From the NCBI GenBank assembly GCA_023419315.1, contig JAEZYE010000052.1, forward strand, positions 195,936 through 259,935: DNA of 64,000 nucleotides. Direction: 5' to 3'. This DNA is from Pseudomonadota bacterium. Its GTDB lineage: Bacteria; Pseudomonadota; Gammaproteobacteria; Xanthomonadales; Xanthomonadaceae. Position 1 is the first letter of the stretch. Each line of letters starts with the position of its first letter. Position numbers and translations under genes: made by a program. The notes beneath the pieces are model-generated. The model ran no database searches. It was given only the letters and a program-made list of their open reading frames with translations, and was not told where the DNA came from. Below are positions 39,852 through 51,355 of this stretch, piece by piece.

Positions 39852-40768
39852 GCAGTCACCAGATCGCGGCGTGCATTGAGGTAGTCGGCGGCGGTAATCG
39901 CCTTGCCGCCATCGCGTTGCACGACGCGCAGCCGCAGTGCGCCTTCGCCACACGCGACATCAATGCCCAGACGACCGGCCGCCAGCACGGTGCCCGGTTC
40001 CGCGCCATGCGCAAGCGGCAGGGCGACTGCACCGTGGATGCGCAGACGCTCGCCAGCCAGCGCGGCTTCCGCAACCGGCCACGGTTCGAACGCGCGGACG
40101 CGGCGCGCCAGCACGTCGGCAGGCTGCGACCAGTCCAGGCGCGCCTCGTGTTTTTCCAGCTTGTGCGCGTAGGTCACGCCTTGCTCGGGTTGCGCGCGCG
40201 CAATCGGCATCAGCTCGGCACGCAACAGGCCCAGTCCATCCGCCAGCACACGCGCACCCATGTCCGAAAGCCGGTCGTGCAGTTGGCCGCCGGTTTCGTG
40301 TTCGCCTATCGGCGTGCTCTGCGACAGCAGCACCGGACCGGTGTCCAGTCCGGCCTCCATCTGCATCAGGCACACGCCGGTTTCGGTATCGCCGGCTTCG
40401 ATCGCCCGCTGGATCGGTGCCGCGCCACGCCAGCGCGGCAACAACGACGCGTGCACGTTCCAGCAGCCGTAGCGTGGAATGTCCAGGACCGACTGCGGCA
40501 GGATGAGCCCGTAGGCCACGACGACCATCAGATCCGGTTCGAGCGCGCGCAGCGCTTCGCGCGTGGCCGCCTTCTTCAACGACAGCGGCTGGAACACCGG
40601 AATCCCGCGCTGGATGGCTTCGAGCTTGACCGGCGACGGGGTGAGCCCGCGTCCACGACCGGCAGGCCGATCCGGCTGCGTGTAGACGGCCACGACCTCG
40701 TGGTGCGCATGGGCCGCACGCAGGCTGGGAACGGCGAACGCCGGCGTGCCGGCAAAGACGATTCTCAT
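39848..40768 (-). CDS. fmt: methionyl-tRNA formyltransferase
   Basis: The 306-aa product begins [19 protein letters not shown] and carries the formyl-THF-binding block [20 protein letters not shown], and LDTGPVLL, the usual Fmt marks. It transfers a formyl group to initiator Met-tRNA. The C-terminal OB-like domain is present ([40 protein letters not shown]). Length matches the family (about 310). The longer frame start at 40822 adds 18 residues with no conservation. It is preceded by def after a 105-bp gap and overlaps rsmB by four bases. Confidence 0.96.
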   Translation of the reverse strand: MRIVFAGTPAFAVPSLRAAHAHHEVVAVYTQPDRPAGRGRGLTPSPVKLEAIQRGIPVFQPLSLKKAATREALRALEPDLMVVVAYGLILPQSVLDIPRYGCWNVHASLLPRWRGAAPIQRAIEAGDTETGVCLMQMEAGLDTGPVLLSQSTPIGEHETGGQLHDRLSDMGARVLADGLGLLRAELMPIARAQPEQGVTYAHKLEKHEARLDWSQPADVLARRVRAFEPWPVAEAALAGERLRIHGAVALPLAHGAEPGTVLAAGRLGIDVACGEGALRLRVVQRDGGKAITAADYLNARRDLVTA

Positions 40769-40873
40769 GGGACCGGATCTCGCAATGGGGAACAGCGCGG
40801 AATGACAGGGTGCGGCCCGCAAACCGTCATCGCGTTGCGGATCCTGTTTCCCGGAAGAACGGGCGTCGCGGCG

Positions 40874-41389
40874 TCAGGCCGCGGCCTGGCGACGCTGCTT
40901 GGCCAGTTTCTTGCGCACCATCTCGCGCTTGAGCGGCGAGAGGTAGTCGACGAACAGCTTGCCGTCGAGATGATCCATCTCGTGCTGGATGCACACCGCC
41001 AGCAGGCCGTCAGCCCGCATTTCCTGCGCCTGGCCATTGCGGTCGACGAAGCGCACGGTGATCGTGTTGGCGCGGGTGACGTCGGCGAAGATGCCCGGCA
41101 CCGACAGGCAACCTTCCTGATAGACCTGGTCGCCCTCGCTGGCCACGATCTCCGGATTGATGAACACCTGCGGGTCGTTCTTCTCCTCGCTGATGTCGAT
41201 CACCATGAAACGCTGGTGCACATCGACCTGGCTGGCGGCCAGCCCGATGCCCGGCGCTTCGTACATGGTCTCGAACATGTCGGCCAGCAAGCGCTGGAAA
41301 GCCGGTTCGCCGACCTGCGCGGGATCGACCGGAACCGCCTTGGTGCGAAGCCGGGGATCAGGGAATTCGAGGATGGGGAGCAGTGCCAT
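40874..41389 (-). CDS. def: peptide deformylase
   Basis: The 171-aa enzyme carries the three metal-binding motifs of the family: [10 protein letters not shown] (motif I), QEGCLSVPG (motif II, the Cys ligand) and [13 protein letters not shown] (motif III, HExxH). It removes the N-formyl group from nascent proteins, the step after Fmt. It is the first gene of the minus-strand run def-fmt-rsmB-wzy/waaL-arnT-like. A TTAGAAT -10-like element at 41438-41443 on the minus strand could start the transcript, with no clear -35. Confidence 0.97.
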   Translation of the reverse strand: MALLPILEFPDPRLRTKAVPVDPAQVGEPAFQRLLADMFETMYEAPGIGLAASQVDVHQRFMVIDISEEKNDPQVFINPEIVASEGDQVYQEGCLSVPGIFADVTRANTITVRFVDRNGQAQEMRADGLLAVCIQHEMDHLDGKLFVDYLSPLKREMVRKKLAKQRRQAAA

Positions 41390-41478
41390 GGTGTGACCGA
41401 GTTGGGGGCGCCAGTGGAATCCGGCAAGGCCTCACGGATTCTAACTCGGGCGCTTGCGTTGCGCCGTGATTTCTGGAC

Positions 41479-41484
41479 TATAGT
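41479..41484 (+). promoter_or_regulatory. candidate -10 element of the LysM gene
   Basis: TATAGT lies 37 bases before the LysM ATG. A TTGCGT is 19 bases further upstream, a suboptimal spacing, so this is only a likely promoter. The leader contains an ACCTG/CAGGT small hairpin. Confidence 0.4.
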
Positions 41485-41520
41485 GCGAACCACCTGTCGG
41501 GGAATCAGGTAGATACCGCC

Positions 41521-42690
41521 ATGTTCAAAAGTTTTCGTACGGTTCTCGCCGTCGCGGCGTTCACCGTTGGAACCTATGCCGCTGCGGCCGAAATGGCGGG
41601 CAGTCACCCGGATACCTATGTCGTGCGCCGTGGCGACACGCTGTGGGACATTTCGGCCAAGTTCCTGAAGAAGCCGTGGCTGTGGCCGGAGATCTGGCAG
41701 GCGAATCCGCAGATCAAGAATCCGCACCTGATCTATCCCGGCGACGTCATCAGTCTTGCCTATCTGGATCGCGTGGCCGTGCAGCCCGGTCCGCGCCAGG
41801 AGGCTCCGCTCAACGCCATTCCGCTCTCGGAAGTCGAACCGTTCCTCAAGAACCTGAGCATTGCCGACAGCTTCAAATCGCTGCCCTACGTGGCGGGCCT
41901 TGAAGACAACCGCTCGCGCGCCACCGCTGGACAGGTCATCTATGTACTCGGCGCCGATGGCGCGCAGGTCGGACAGCGCTACGCGATCGTGCGTCCGGGC
42001 AACCGCTACACGCAGACGCGCGTGAACTCGAGCGGCGAATACCTGACGTACCGCGAAGACCTGGATTTCCGTGGCGATCGTCTCAAGGGCGCGCCGGCCG
42101 ACTGGGATCGCCAGTGGTCGAGTTCCTCGCTTTCGGAGGGTGGCCCGGTCGAACTGCTTGGCTACGAGCTGGAGCAGGTCAACGTCGGCACGGTGACCCG
42201 CGGACTCGTGCCCGGCACCGAGACCATCTCGATCACGCTGGAAGACAGCGGCAAGGAAGTGCGCCAGGGTGACCGCATCGTGCCCGTCCAGGCCAAGCCC
42301 TACGATCTGCAGTTCTTCCCGCATGCGCCGCGCACGCAGGCGCAGGAAGGCAAGCTGCAGATCATGGCGGTCGCCGAAGCCTTCACCACGGCCGGCCCGC
42401 GCGATGTCGTCGCCATTTCCGGCGGCAGTCGCGAAGGCATCGACAACGGCGCCGTCTTCTCGGTCTGGCGCCAGGGCGACCATGCCGCCAACCGCGTGCG
42501 CTGGCCGGAGTCCTCGCGCATGGACGATTCCCCGCGCAACGGCGCCGGCCGCGTGAGCCTGCCGGACGAATATGCGGCTCACGTCATGGTGTTCCGCACC
42601 TTCGAAAAGGTCAGCTACGGCCTCGTCATGGAAGGCGTCAAGCCGGCCCGCGTCGGCTACGAACTCAAGCACCCCGACGCGACCTACTGA
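41521..42690 (+). CDS. exported LysM domain protein
   Basis: The 389-aa protein has a signal peptide (FRTVLAVAAFTVGTYAAAAE) and a LysM motif at residues about 35-85 (YVVRRGDTLWDISAKFLKKP, then WPEIWQANPQIKNPHLIYPG). LysM binds peptidoglycan. The rest is a beta-rich region with no catalytic motif that I can see. This protein regularly precedes dprA in gammaproteobacteria, which fits here. It is the first gene before the terminator at 42718-42739, and divergent from def by 131 bases. Expected in the periplasm. Confidence 0.87.
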   Translation: MFKSFRTVLAVAAFTVGTYAAAAEMAGSHPDTYVVRRGDTLWDISAKFLKKPWLWPEIWQANPQIKNPHLIYPGDVISLAYLDRVAVQPGPRQEAPLNAIPLSEVEPFLKNLSIADSFKSLPYVAGLEDNRSRATAGQVIYVLGADGAQVGQRYAIVRPGNRYTQTRVNSSGEYLTYREDLDFRGDRLKGAPADWDRQWSSSSLSEGGPVELLGYELEQVNVGTVTRGLVPGTETISITLEDSGKEVRQGDRIVPVQAKPYDLQFFPHAPRTQAQEGKLQIMAVAEAFTTAGPRDVVAISGGSREGIDNGAVFSVWRQGDHAANRVRWPESSRMDDSPRNGAGRVSLPDEYAAHVMVFRTFEKVSYGLVMEGVKPARVGYELKHPDATY

Positions 42691-42717
42691 AGCGGCTTTT
42701 TCCTACGTTCTAACCGG

Positions 42718-42739
42718 ACGGCGCCCCAGGGCGCCGTTT
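42718..42739 (+). terminator. hairpin terminator after the LysM gene
   Basis: ACGGCGCC and GGCGCCGT make an 8-bp stem with a CCAG loop, followed by TTTCCGTTT. A T-rich run upstream (42697-42703) is not part of it. Confidence 0.65.
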
Positions 42740-42763
42740 CCGTTTGCGGGCTAGCCTGAGGCC

Positions 42764-43894
42764 ATGCCTGATTCCCACGTTCCTCTGTTGCGCCTGCTGT
42801 CGGCCGGCGGTTCCGTCGCGCGGCGGCGCACGCTGCTTGATCGCTTCGGAAGCCCGGCAATGGCGCTGCTCGCCGGCCGCGGCGCCTGGCGCGAAGCCGG
42901 CCTGGGTCCGGAGCAGATCTCGCAACTGGATGCCGTGTTGCCGGACACGTGGGCGCGCTCACTCGAATGGCTCGCGCGTCCCGACCATCATCTGCTGGGC
43001 TGGCACGACCCGCTGTTCCCTCCGCTGTTGCGACACAGCCGGAATCCGCCACTGGCCCTGTTCGTTGAAGGCGCTCCCGAACTGCTCTGGCGGCCGATGC
43101 TCGCGATTGTCGGCAGTCGCTCGCCCACGCCGGCCGGACGGGAACATGCCGCGCACTTCGCGAACTGCATCGCCCGGGCCGGCATCGTCGTCGCCAGCGG
43201 CCTGGCCGCCGGCATCGACGCGGCGGCGCATCGTGCTGCGATCGAGGCGCCTGGCGGCTCGACCGTCGCGGTCGTCGGGACAGGGTTGGATCAGACGTAT
43301 CCGCCGAGCCATGCCGGGCTGCAGGCACGCATCGTCGAACACGGCGGCGCCATCGTCAGCGAGTTTCCACCTGGCACGCCGGCGCGGGCCCCGCACTTTC
43401 CCAGTCGCAACCGCATTCTCGCGGGACTGAGCGCCGCCACGCTGGTGGTCGAAGCCGCGGAGCGTTCCGGAGCCCTCATTACAGCGCGGCTCGCAGGCGA
43501 CGACGGACGCGACGTGTTCGCCCTGCCCGGCTCGCTTGGCAATCCGCTGGCCCGTGGATGCCACAGGCTCATCCGTCAAGGCGCCGGCCTGATCAGCAGT
43601 CCCGAGGAACTGCTCGAAGAAGTCGGGCCCGGCATCGCCCGCTTGGCGCGTGCGCATCGCCTGCTCCTGCACGAAGCTGAATGTCATGCCGCACCGGACT
43701 GCGCGCCACCCCTACCCAGCGCGGCGGAGCACCCCCATCCCTTGTGGGCAGCACTGGGGCACGACCCAACCGGTATGGATCAACTGGTCGAACGCACTGG
43801 ATTGACGGCCGCAGAAGTGTCCTCCATGCTGCTCCTCATGGAACTGGATGGACGGGTAGCGGTCGAACACGGCCGTTACTGGCGCATAGGCTAG
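42764..43894 (+). CDS. dprA: DNA-processing protein DprA
   Basis: The 376-aa protein has the DprA Rossmann fold with the family block [14 protein letters not shown], the [16 protein letters not shown] motif, [40 protein letters not shown] and [20 protein letters not shown]. DprA loads RecA on incoming single strands in natural transformation. The C-terminal winged helix (about 310-376) is present. An N-terminal SAM-like part is about 75 residues. The ATG at 42764 was kept although no strong ribosome-binding site is seen. Confidence 0.95.
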   Translation: MPDSHVPLLRLLSAGGSVARRRTLLDRFGSPAMALLAGRGAWREAGLGPEQISQLDAVLPDTWARSLEWLARPDHHLLGWHDPLFPPLLRHSRNPPLALFVEGAPELLWRPMLAIVGSRSPTPAGREHAAHFANCIARAGIVVASGLAAGIDAAAHRAAIEAPGGSTVAVVGTGLDQTYPPSHAGLQARIVEHGGAIVSEFPPGTPARAPHFPSRNRILAGLSAATLVVEAAERSGALITARLAGDDGRDVFALPGSLGNPLARGCHRLIRQGAGLISSPEELLEEVGPGIARLARAHRLLLHEAECHAAPDCAPPLPSAAEHPHPLWAALGHDPTGMDQLVERTGLTAAEVSSMLLLMELDGRVAVEHGRYWRIG

Positions 43895-43935
43895 TTTCTT
43901 TCCTCCACAGCGCCACGCGCGCAGGCCGAGGGGCG

Positions 43936-44409
43936 ATGAAAGAGAGCATCCTGGACGTACTGCTTTACCTGTTTGAACACTATTTCACCGAAGACGCGGA
44001 CCCGGTCCGCGACCGCGACTCTCTTCAGAATGGATTGATCCAGGCCGGTTTCAGCCCAGCGGAAATCAGCAAGGCATTCGATTGGCTCGACGCGCTCGCC
44101 GAACAGCGACCCAGCGCGGCGCAGCCGCGTGCGGGCGGTCCGACGCGCATCTTCCACGGTCCCGAACTCGAAAAGCTCGATGTTGAAGGTCGCGGGTTCC
44201 TGATGTTCCTGGAGCAGCACGGCATCCTGGATGCCGATCAACGCGAACTCGTGCTCGATCGCGCGATGGCGCTGGATCAGGACGAACTTGATCTCGACGA
44301 TCTCAAATGGGTCGTGCTGATGGTGTTGTTCAATCAGCCCGGCTCCGAGGCAGCGTACGCCTGGATGGAGACGCAGATGTTCGTCGACGAACCCGAGCCG
44401 GTACACTGA
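43936..44409 (+). CDS. smg: Smg family protein (DUF494)
   Basis: The 157-aa protein begins [20 protein letters not shown] and matches Smg (DUF494), whose biochemical function is unknown. Its usual place is between dprA and topA, as here. It is acidic, helical and cytoplasmic, ending with [20 protein letters not shown] and YAWME. The start at 43936 has a GAGGGGC site. The gene ends 33 bases before the first GYF_2 gene, which departs from the usual direct smg-topA order. Confidence 0.92.
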   Translation: MKESILDVLLYLFEHYFTEDADPVRDRDSLQNGLIQAGFSPAEISKAFDWLDALAEQRPSAAQPRAGGPTRIFHGPELEKLDVEGRGFLMFLEQHGILDADQRELVLDRAMALDQDELDLDDLKWVVLMVLFNQPGSEAAYAWMETQMFVDEPEPVH

Positions 44410-44442
44410 CGCCTTCGCCGTAAACGCTTCAGGGGAGAAGCC

Positions 44443-45150
44443 GTGGCGCAGTGGTATTACGCGGAAGGGCCGGCGCAGAACGTCGGCCCGCTTTCATCGG
44501 AAGAACTGATGGCCTTGTTCCGCCGCGGCCAGCTTCCACTCGACACACCGGTCTGGCGCGAAGGCATGCCTCAATGGCAGGCCTTGCGTCATGTCGCGGC
44601 CGAACTGGGATTGGACGGCACCACGGCTTCGCAGTCTCCGCCGCCCCTTCCGGGCGCATGGAAGACCGCGTCCCCGCAGCGGCCGCAGTACGTTGCGCCC
44701 GAACCCCGGCGCATGAGCCGTGGCGTCCTGGTGCTCATCGTCTGTCTGGCGTTGATCGTGCCCGTGTTGGCGGTCCTGGGCATCCTTGCCGCGATCGCCA
44801 TTCCCGCCTACCACGACTACACGTTGCGGGCCAAAGTCCTCCAGCCGATCAGTGCCGGCAATGCGCTCAAGCAGGACGTACAGAACCACGTCGCCGCCCA
44901 CCGCCAATGCCCGGCCAACGGCGAAGCCGGCTTCAAGGCACCCGAGGCCTACGCAGCCGCGTCCGTAGAGGCCGTCACCATCGGCGAATTCGAAGGGGGC
45001 ACGTGCGGCATCGAAGTGCGGGTGCGTGGATTGAATCCATCCCAGCTGGATGGCCGCGCGATCTGGCTCGAGTTCGATCCGAATTCGCGCCAATGGACGT
45101 GCACGTCCGAAATCGACGATCGCTACCTGCCGGTGCAGTGCCGGGGTTGA
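44443..45150 (+). CDS. GYF_2 (DUF4339) domain protein fused to a pilin-like segment
   Basis: The 235-aa product starts at a GTG with AGGGGAG ahead. Residues 1-52 are a GYF_2 domain (WYYAEGPAQNVGPLSSEELM, V-W-R-E-G-M-P-Q-W). A proline-rich linker follows to residue 90. Then a hydrophobic stretch (residues about 94-120) runs into GILAAIAIPAYHDYTLRAKV, which copies the N-terminal helix of type IV pilins, and a globular part with four cysteines (a C-x-C pair near 220). The prepilin peptidase site (GFTLIE) is missing, so it should stay in the membrane with the GYF_2 end in the cytoplasm. It looks like a domain fusion of unknown role. Confidence 0.8.
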   Translation: MAQWYYAEGPAQNVGPLSSEELMALFRRGQLPLDTPVWREGMPQWQALRHVAAELGLDGTTASQSPPPLPGAWKTASPQRPQYVAPEPRRMSRGVLVLIVCLALIVPVLAVLGILAAIAIPAYHDYTLRAKVLQPISAGNALKQDVQNHVAAHRQCPANGEAGFKAPEAYAAASVEAVTIGEFEGGTCGIEVRVRGLNPSQLDGRAIWLEFDPNSRQWTCTSEIDDRYLPVQCRG

Positions 45151-45224
45151 GAAGATCGTTCGAACCGCTTTGCGGGCGTGCCTGCTTGCGGTAACGTGAT
45201 CGCGCATAGGTTTGGGGAAACCGC

Positions 45225-46271
45225 ATGTCTACCTGGTATTACGCGGGAGCCGAGCGCGAACAGCTCGGCCCGTTGTCTACGGACGAACTCAAGGATTATT
45301 TCCGCGCTGCGCGTGTCACGCCCGACACGCTGGTATGGCGCGACGGCATGCTGCACTGGCGCCCGCTGGGTGAATTGGCCCAGCAGCTCGGATTGCTCGA
45401 ACCGGAGGAGCAAGCGGCCGCGCACGTTTCGGTGGCGCCTCCGCTGGTTCCTCCGCCGCCACCGCAGGTAGTGGAAGTCATCGAGCCCGAGCTTGAACTG
45501 GTCGGCGATGCGCCCGCGCCGGCGCCGGCAGGACGAGCCGTCTTCAGTCTCGGCACGGACCCCGGTGAAGCGCCTGCGCCGGCCTACTCGCGCGCAGAAG
45601 TGGCTGCGCGCGTGGCCACCGTCGCGCAGACCGACGCGATTGCCGCCAATCCGTACGCCAGCGGCCAGGCCTCGCTGTATTCGGACACGATGGCGTACTC
45701 GCTCGAGGACGTCGTCTATGCCGGGTTCTGGAAGCGCGTGGCGGCATCCATCATCGACAGCTTCATCGTGGGCATTGCAGGGGGACTGATTGGCGAAGTG
45801 TTCGGCGCCATCCTTTCCGACCTCGGTGGCGGCGGCGCGCTCACGGCCGCCGTAATCACTTTGCTGTGCACGCTCGTCATCAACGTCTGCTACTACGCCT
45901 GGTTCCATTCCACGCTGAATTTCGCGACGCCGGGCAAGATGGCCGTCGGCATCAAGGTCACGCGCGGGAACGGCGAACCGATCAGCTTCCTGCGTGGCGT
46001 CGGACGTTACTTCGGTTTGCTCCTCAGCACGATCGTCTTTTTCGTCGGACTGCTAATGGCGGCTTTCACCGAACGCAAGCGCGCGCTGCACGATCTGATC
46101 TGCGACACGGTGGTGGTCGACAAGTGGGCATTCACCAGCCACCCGGAACGCCAGAGCAACGAACTGGGCATGGTCGCGATCATCGTACTCGCGCTCTACG
46201 GATTGCTCCTGCTGCTGGCAATCATCGGGTTCTTCCTCCTGGGCATGGCCAGCGCCATGCTTCTTCGCTGA
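45225..46271 (+). CDS. GYF_2 (DUF4339) plus RDD domain membrane protein
   Basis: The 348-aa product has a GYF_2 domain (residues 1-52, MSTWYYAGAEREQLGPLSTD, ending WRPLG). A long linker with a proline run (PPLVPPPPPQ) follows to residue 160. Then comes an RDD membrane domain with about four segments (VVYAGFWKRVAASIIDSFIV, PGKMAVGIKVTRGNGEPISF, ERKRALHDLICDTVVVDKW). RDD proteins are membrane proteins of uncertain function, some linked to ion transport. A neighbour with the same layout (next gene) indicates local duplication. Confidence 0.88.
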   Translation: MSTWYYAGAEREQLGPLSTDELKDYFRAARVTPDTLVWRDGMLHWRPLGELAQQLGLLEPEEQAAAHVSVAPPLVPPPPPQVVEVIEPELELVGDAPAPAPAGRAVFSLGTDPGEAPAPAYSRAEVAARVATVAQTDAIAANPYASGQASLYSDTMAYSLEDVVYAGFWKRVAASIIDSFIVGIAGGLIGEVFGAILSDLGGGGALTAAVITLLCTLVINVCYYAWFHSTLNFATPGKMAVGIKVTRGNGEPISFLRGVGRYFGLLLSTIVFFVGLLMAAFTERKRALHDLICDTVVVDKWAFTSHPERQSNELGMVAIIVLALYGLLLLLAIIGFFLLGMASAMLLR

Positions 46272-46290
46272 TTCAACGGAAACAAACAAG

Positions 46291-47187
46291 ATGAGTGAGT
46301 GGTTCTATGCACAGGGCGTGCAGCGCCAAGGCCCCGTCAGCGCGGAAGAAATTGCCGCGCTGTTCCATCGGGGTGAACTGACGGTCGACACGCTGGTGTG
46401 GACGCAATCCATGCCGGAGTGGAGCCCGCTGGGCACGGTCGCCGCCGAACTCGGGCTTGGGGACGTGCCGGAAGCTGACGCCGTGAATTCCATCGTCCCG
46501 GAATCGGCATCGCCGTATGCCGCGCCCGCGGCGGTGACGGCCGCGCAGGTCGCACCGGTGCATTCGGGTGACGTGGTGTACGCGGGCTTCTGGAAGCGCC
46601 TGGCCGCTGCAACCATCGATGGCTTCCTGATGGCTGCGGTTTCATTCATCGTGATGTTCGTCGGCATGCTTGCCTTGGGCGGCGCCATGGCGTTCAACGC
46701 GGAAGGCGTGCTCAGCGACGTGGCTCAGGGCACCCTTGGCATCGGTGCGGTGCTGGTGATCTACGGCCTGCCCATCGTCATCCAGGTCATCTACTTCACG
46801 TGGATGCACGCCTCGTCCTCGCAGGCGACGCTCGGCAAGATGGCCATCGGCATCAAAGTCACGCGCGGCAACGGCGAGGTGATTTCGCTGGGGCGCAGCT
46901 TCGGCCGCTGGTGTGCGTACTTCGTGTTGAGCCTGCCGTGCGGCATCGGCACGCTGATCTCCGCATTCACCAGTGGACTGAGCGAACGCAAGCAGGGCCT
47001 GCACGACATGATGGCCGATACGCTGGTGGTCGACCGCTGGGCGTTCACGGCGCACCCGGAACGCCAGCGCCACGAACTCGGCGTGCTGACCTGGGTCATC
47101 CTGGCCCTGCTGGGACTCGCGGTGGTCGGCTATTTCCTGATGATCATGTTTGCAGTAGGCCTGGCCGCCATGGGCGGGGCTCACTGA
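46291..47187 (+). CDS. GYF_2 (DUF4339) plus RDD domain membrane protein (paralogue)
   Basis: The 298-aa product repeats the plan of the preceding gene: GYF_2 at residues 1-52 (MSEWFYAQGVQRQGPVSAEE, ending WSPLG), a shorter linker and an RDD domain (VVYAGFWKRLAAATIDGFLM; LGKMAIGIKVTRGNGEVISL; ERKQGLHDMMADTLVVDRWA; FTAHPERQRHEL). Near-identical RDD cores with the upstream gene show recent duplication. It starts 19 bases after the previous stop with AACGGAAACAAACAAG before the ATG. It is followed by a terminator-like hairpin at 47313-47335. Confidence 0.88.
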   Translation: MSEWFYAQGVQRQGPVSAEEIAALFHRGELTVDTLVWTQSMPEWSPLGTVAAELGLGDVPEADAVNSIVPESASPYAAPAAVTAAQVAPVHSGDVVYAGFWKRLAAATIDGFLMAAVSFIVMFVGMLALGGAMAFNAEGVLSDVAQGTLGIGAVLVIYGLPIVIQVIYFTWMHASSSQATLGKMAIGIKVTRGNGEVISLGRSFGRWCAYFVLSLPCGIGTLISAFTSGLSERKQGLHDMMADTLVVDRWAFTAHPERQRHELGVLTWVILALLGLAVVGYFLMIMFAVGLAAMGGAH

Positions 47188-47312
47188 GCAGTGCATGCCG
47201 GCGCGCCGCCGACTCGGGTGGCGCAGTGGCCTGAGGCATCCAGCAGAACTGCGGACGTCTGCCTGCGCAGCCCGGTAATGGCTTCGCGCCGATTCGGCAT
47301 TAAAGTTCCGCG

Positions 47313-47335
47313 CTTGCCGACACGGCAAGGCTTTT
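47313..47335 (+). terminator. hairpin followed by TTTT after the GYF_2/RDD genes
   Basis: CTTGCCG and CGGCAAG form a 7-bp stem with an ACA loop, followed by GCTTTT. It is 126 bases after the last stop. Confidence 0.5.
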
Positions 47336-47419
47336 GGGCGGCGAACCGGCCCATGAAGCCGACTCGGGGTTGACAGCCGCCCCCCGGGCGTGATTCCACT
47401 ATTAAATAGCGAAACCTGA

Positions 47420-47444
47420 ACGCCCGGGGCCTGTCCCCGGGCGT
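47420..47444. repeat. 10-bp perfect GC inverted repeat in the topA leader
   Basis: ACGCCCGGGG and CCCCGGGCGT, with a CCTGT loop, could form a very stable mRNA hairpin or a cruciform. It lies about 70 bases before the topA ATG. A half-copy (CCCCCCGGGCG) sits at 47379-47390. Confidence 0.7.
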
Positions 47445-47515
47445 CGGCTTCTCTGCCACCCGCATTTGCGCCACTCTGGCCGGCCTCGCGCCGCCCCCCC
47501 TGACCCCGGAAGGAC

Positions 47516-50053
<2,538 letters not shown>

Positions 50054-50119
50054 GTCCGCCGCCCCGGCGGCCGGGCCAGCGGCGGGGTGAACCCGCTTTC
50101 CTGGAATCAAGGAGTCGGA

Positions 50120-50683
50120 ATGACAAGGCCGTTGACCCTCGAACACGCCACCCACGTGCTGCACAAGGGTGGCGTCATCGTGTATCCCACCGAAGCCGTA
50201 TGGGGCATCGGCTGCGATCCGTTCAACGAGGCCGCGGTCATGCGCCTGCTGGACATCAAGCAGCGTGAAGTGGACAAAGGGCTGATCCTGATCGCCGCCG
50301 ATCTCGAACAGCTGAAGGATTGCCTGGATTTGCCGGCGCTGCGAACGGAGCGGCTGGTCGAGGTCCTGGCAACCTGGCCCGGACCGCATACCTGGACCAT
50401 GCCCGCCAGCCCGATGGCCCCGCGCTGGATCACCGGCGCACACGAGAGCCTCGCCGTGCGTGTCAGCGCGCATCCGACGGTGGTTGCCCTGTGCCGCGCA
50501 TTCGGCGGCCCGCTGGTGTCCACCAGCGCCAACCTCAGCGGTGAGCCCGCGGTGCGGCAGCAGGCAGACCTGGACCCCGCGCTGCTCGAACGCGTCGACG
50601 GACTGATCGACGGTGAGACGGGCGGGCTGGAAAGGCCCACGCTCATTCGCAGCGCACTCGACGGACAGGTGTTGCGTTCCTGA
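50120..50683 (+). CDS. tsaC: threonylcarbamoyl-AMP synthase TsaC
   Basis: The 187-aa YrdC-domain protein begins TLEHATHVLHKGGVIVYPTE and carries KQREVDKGLILIAADLEQLK, the family K-x-R-x-x-x-K block, plus GPLVSTSANLSGEPAV. TsaC makes threonylcarbamoyl-AMP from threonine, bicarbonate and ATP for the t6A37 modification of tRNAs reading ANN codons. The length equals the short TsaC form (about 190). An AAGGAGTCGGA site supports the ATG at 50120. It follows topA by 66 bases, as in related genomes. Confidence 0.93.
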   Translation: MTRPLTLEHATHVLHKGGVIVYPTEAVWGIGCDPFNEAAVMRLLDIKQREVDKGLILIAADLEQLKDCLDLPALRTERLVEVLATWPGPHTWTMPASPMAPRWITGAHESLAVRVSAHPTVVALCRAFGGPLVSTSANLSGEPAVRQQADLDPALLERVDGLIDGETGGLERPTLIRSALDGQVLRS

Positions 50684-50728
50684 AGCCACCGCGTTGCCCG
50701 GATGGCACGGGCCGCGCAAGATGCGGAC

Positions 50729-51355
50729 ATGCCCGCCCGCCTTGCACTGCTGATGCTCGCCTGCCTGGGCGCCGACGCGACCGCCCAGGAGGTCGTGATC
50801 TACCGGTGCAAGGACGCCACGGGCCAGCTCTCGTTGCGTGATTCGCCGTGTCCGCCCGGGCAGTCGCAGGAGACGCGCAGCATGCAGCGCCCGCGCGATC
50901 CGGTCCCTCCGGTGTCCAACGCGCGCGCGCCTGCGGCGTCACCTCCCGTTGCACCGTCCGCACCGGTGGAACGCGTCGTCTATCGAACACCGCCGCGTCC
51001 CATGTACGAATGCATCACCGGCGAAGGCGAGCGCTACACCAGCGACAGCGGTGAAGGTCGACTGCGCTGGGTGCCGTACGCCGGCGTTGGCTACGCGCTC
51101 ATCCCGCGTCCCGTGCCACCGCGCCCGCCCGCACCGCCCGGGGATCGCCCCCGCGCCTGGGCGGTTCCCGTCGGTGCGTGGGTGCGCGATGAATGCCAGG
51201 TACTGCCACAGGCTGAAACCTGCGCGCGACTGTCCGATCGTCGTTATGAGATCCTTCGCCGCTATGGCGCAGCGATGCCAAGCGAGCGCCGCGAACTGGA
51301 TCTGGAACAGCGCGGCATCGATGCGCGGCTGGCCAACGACTGCGGAAATCCCTGA
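50729..51355 (+). CDS. DUF4124-type exported protein A
   Basis: The 208-aa product has a signal peptide (MPARLALLMLACLGADATAQ) followed by a DUF4124-like domain, VIYRCKDATGQLSLRDSPCP. The Y-x-C-x-D-x-x-G pattern and second Cys are characteristic of this small disulfide-bonded domain. The C-terminal half has a segment with further cysteines (PMYECITGEGERYTSD; ECQVLPQAETCARLSDRRYE). The function is unknown. Its TGA stop overlaps the ATG of the next gene (TGATG), so translation is coupled. The ATG at 50729 was picked because the signal peptide begins there. Confidence 0.82.
   Translation: MPARLALLMLACLGADATAQEVVIYRCKDATGQLSLRDSPCPPGQSQETRSMQRPRDPVPPVSNARAPAASPPVAPSAPVERVVYRTPPRPMYECITGEGERYTSDSGEGRLRWVPYAGVGYALIPRPVPPRPPAPPGDRPRAWAVPVGAWVRDECQVLPQAETCARLSDRRYEILRRYGAAMPSERRELDLEQRGIDARLANDCGNP

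Larger units (their letters stand above)
47188..47515. other. 328-bp intergenic region upstream of topA
   Basis: It contains a terminator-like hairpin (47313-47335), a TTGACA box (47370-47375), an AT patch ACTATTAAATAG (47398-47409), and a very strong GC hairpin (47420-47444). No convincing -10 lies at 16-18 bases from TTGACA; TATTAA is 24 bases away. No protein-like ORF was seen. Confidence 0.6.

Noticed and set aside
47370..47405. TTGACA with TATTAA as a topA promoter
   Set aside because: Spacing is 24 bases; the best hexamer at 17 bases (ATTCCA) is far from the -10 consensus.
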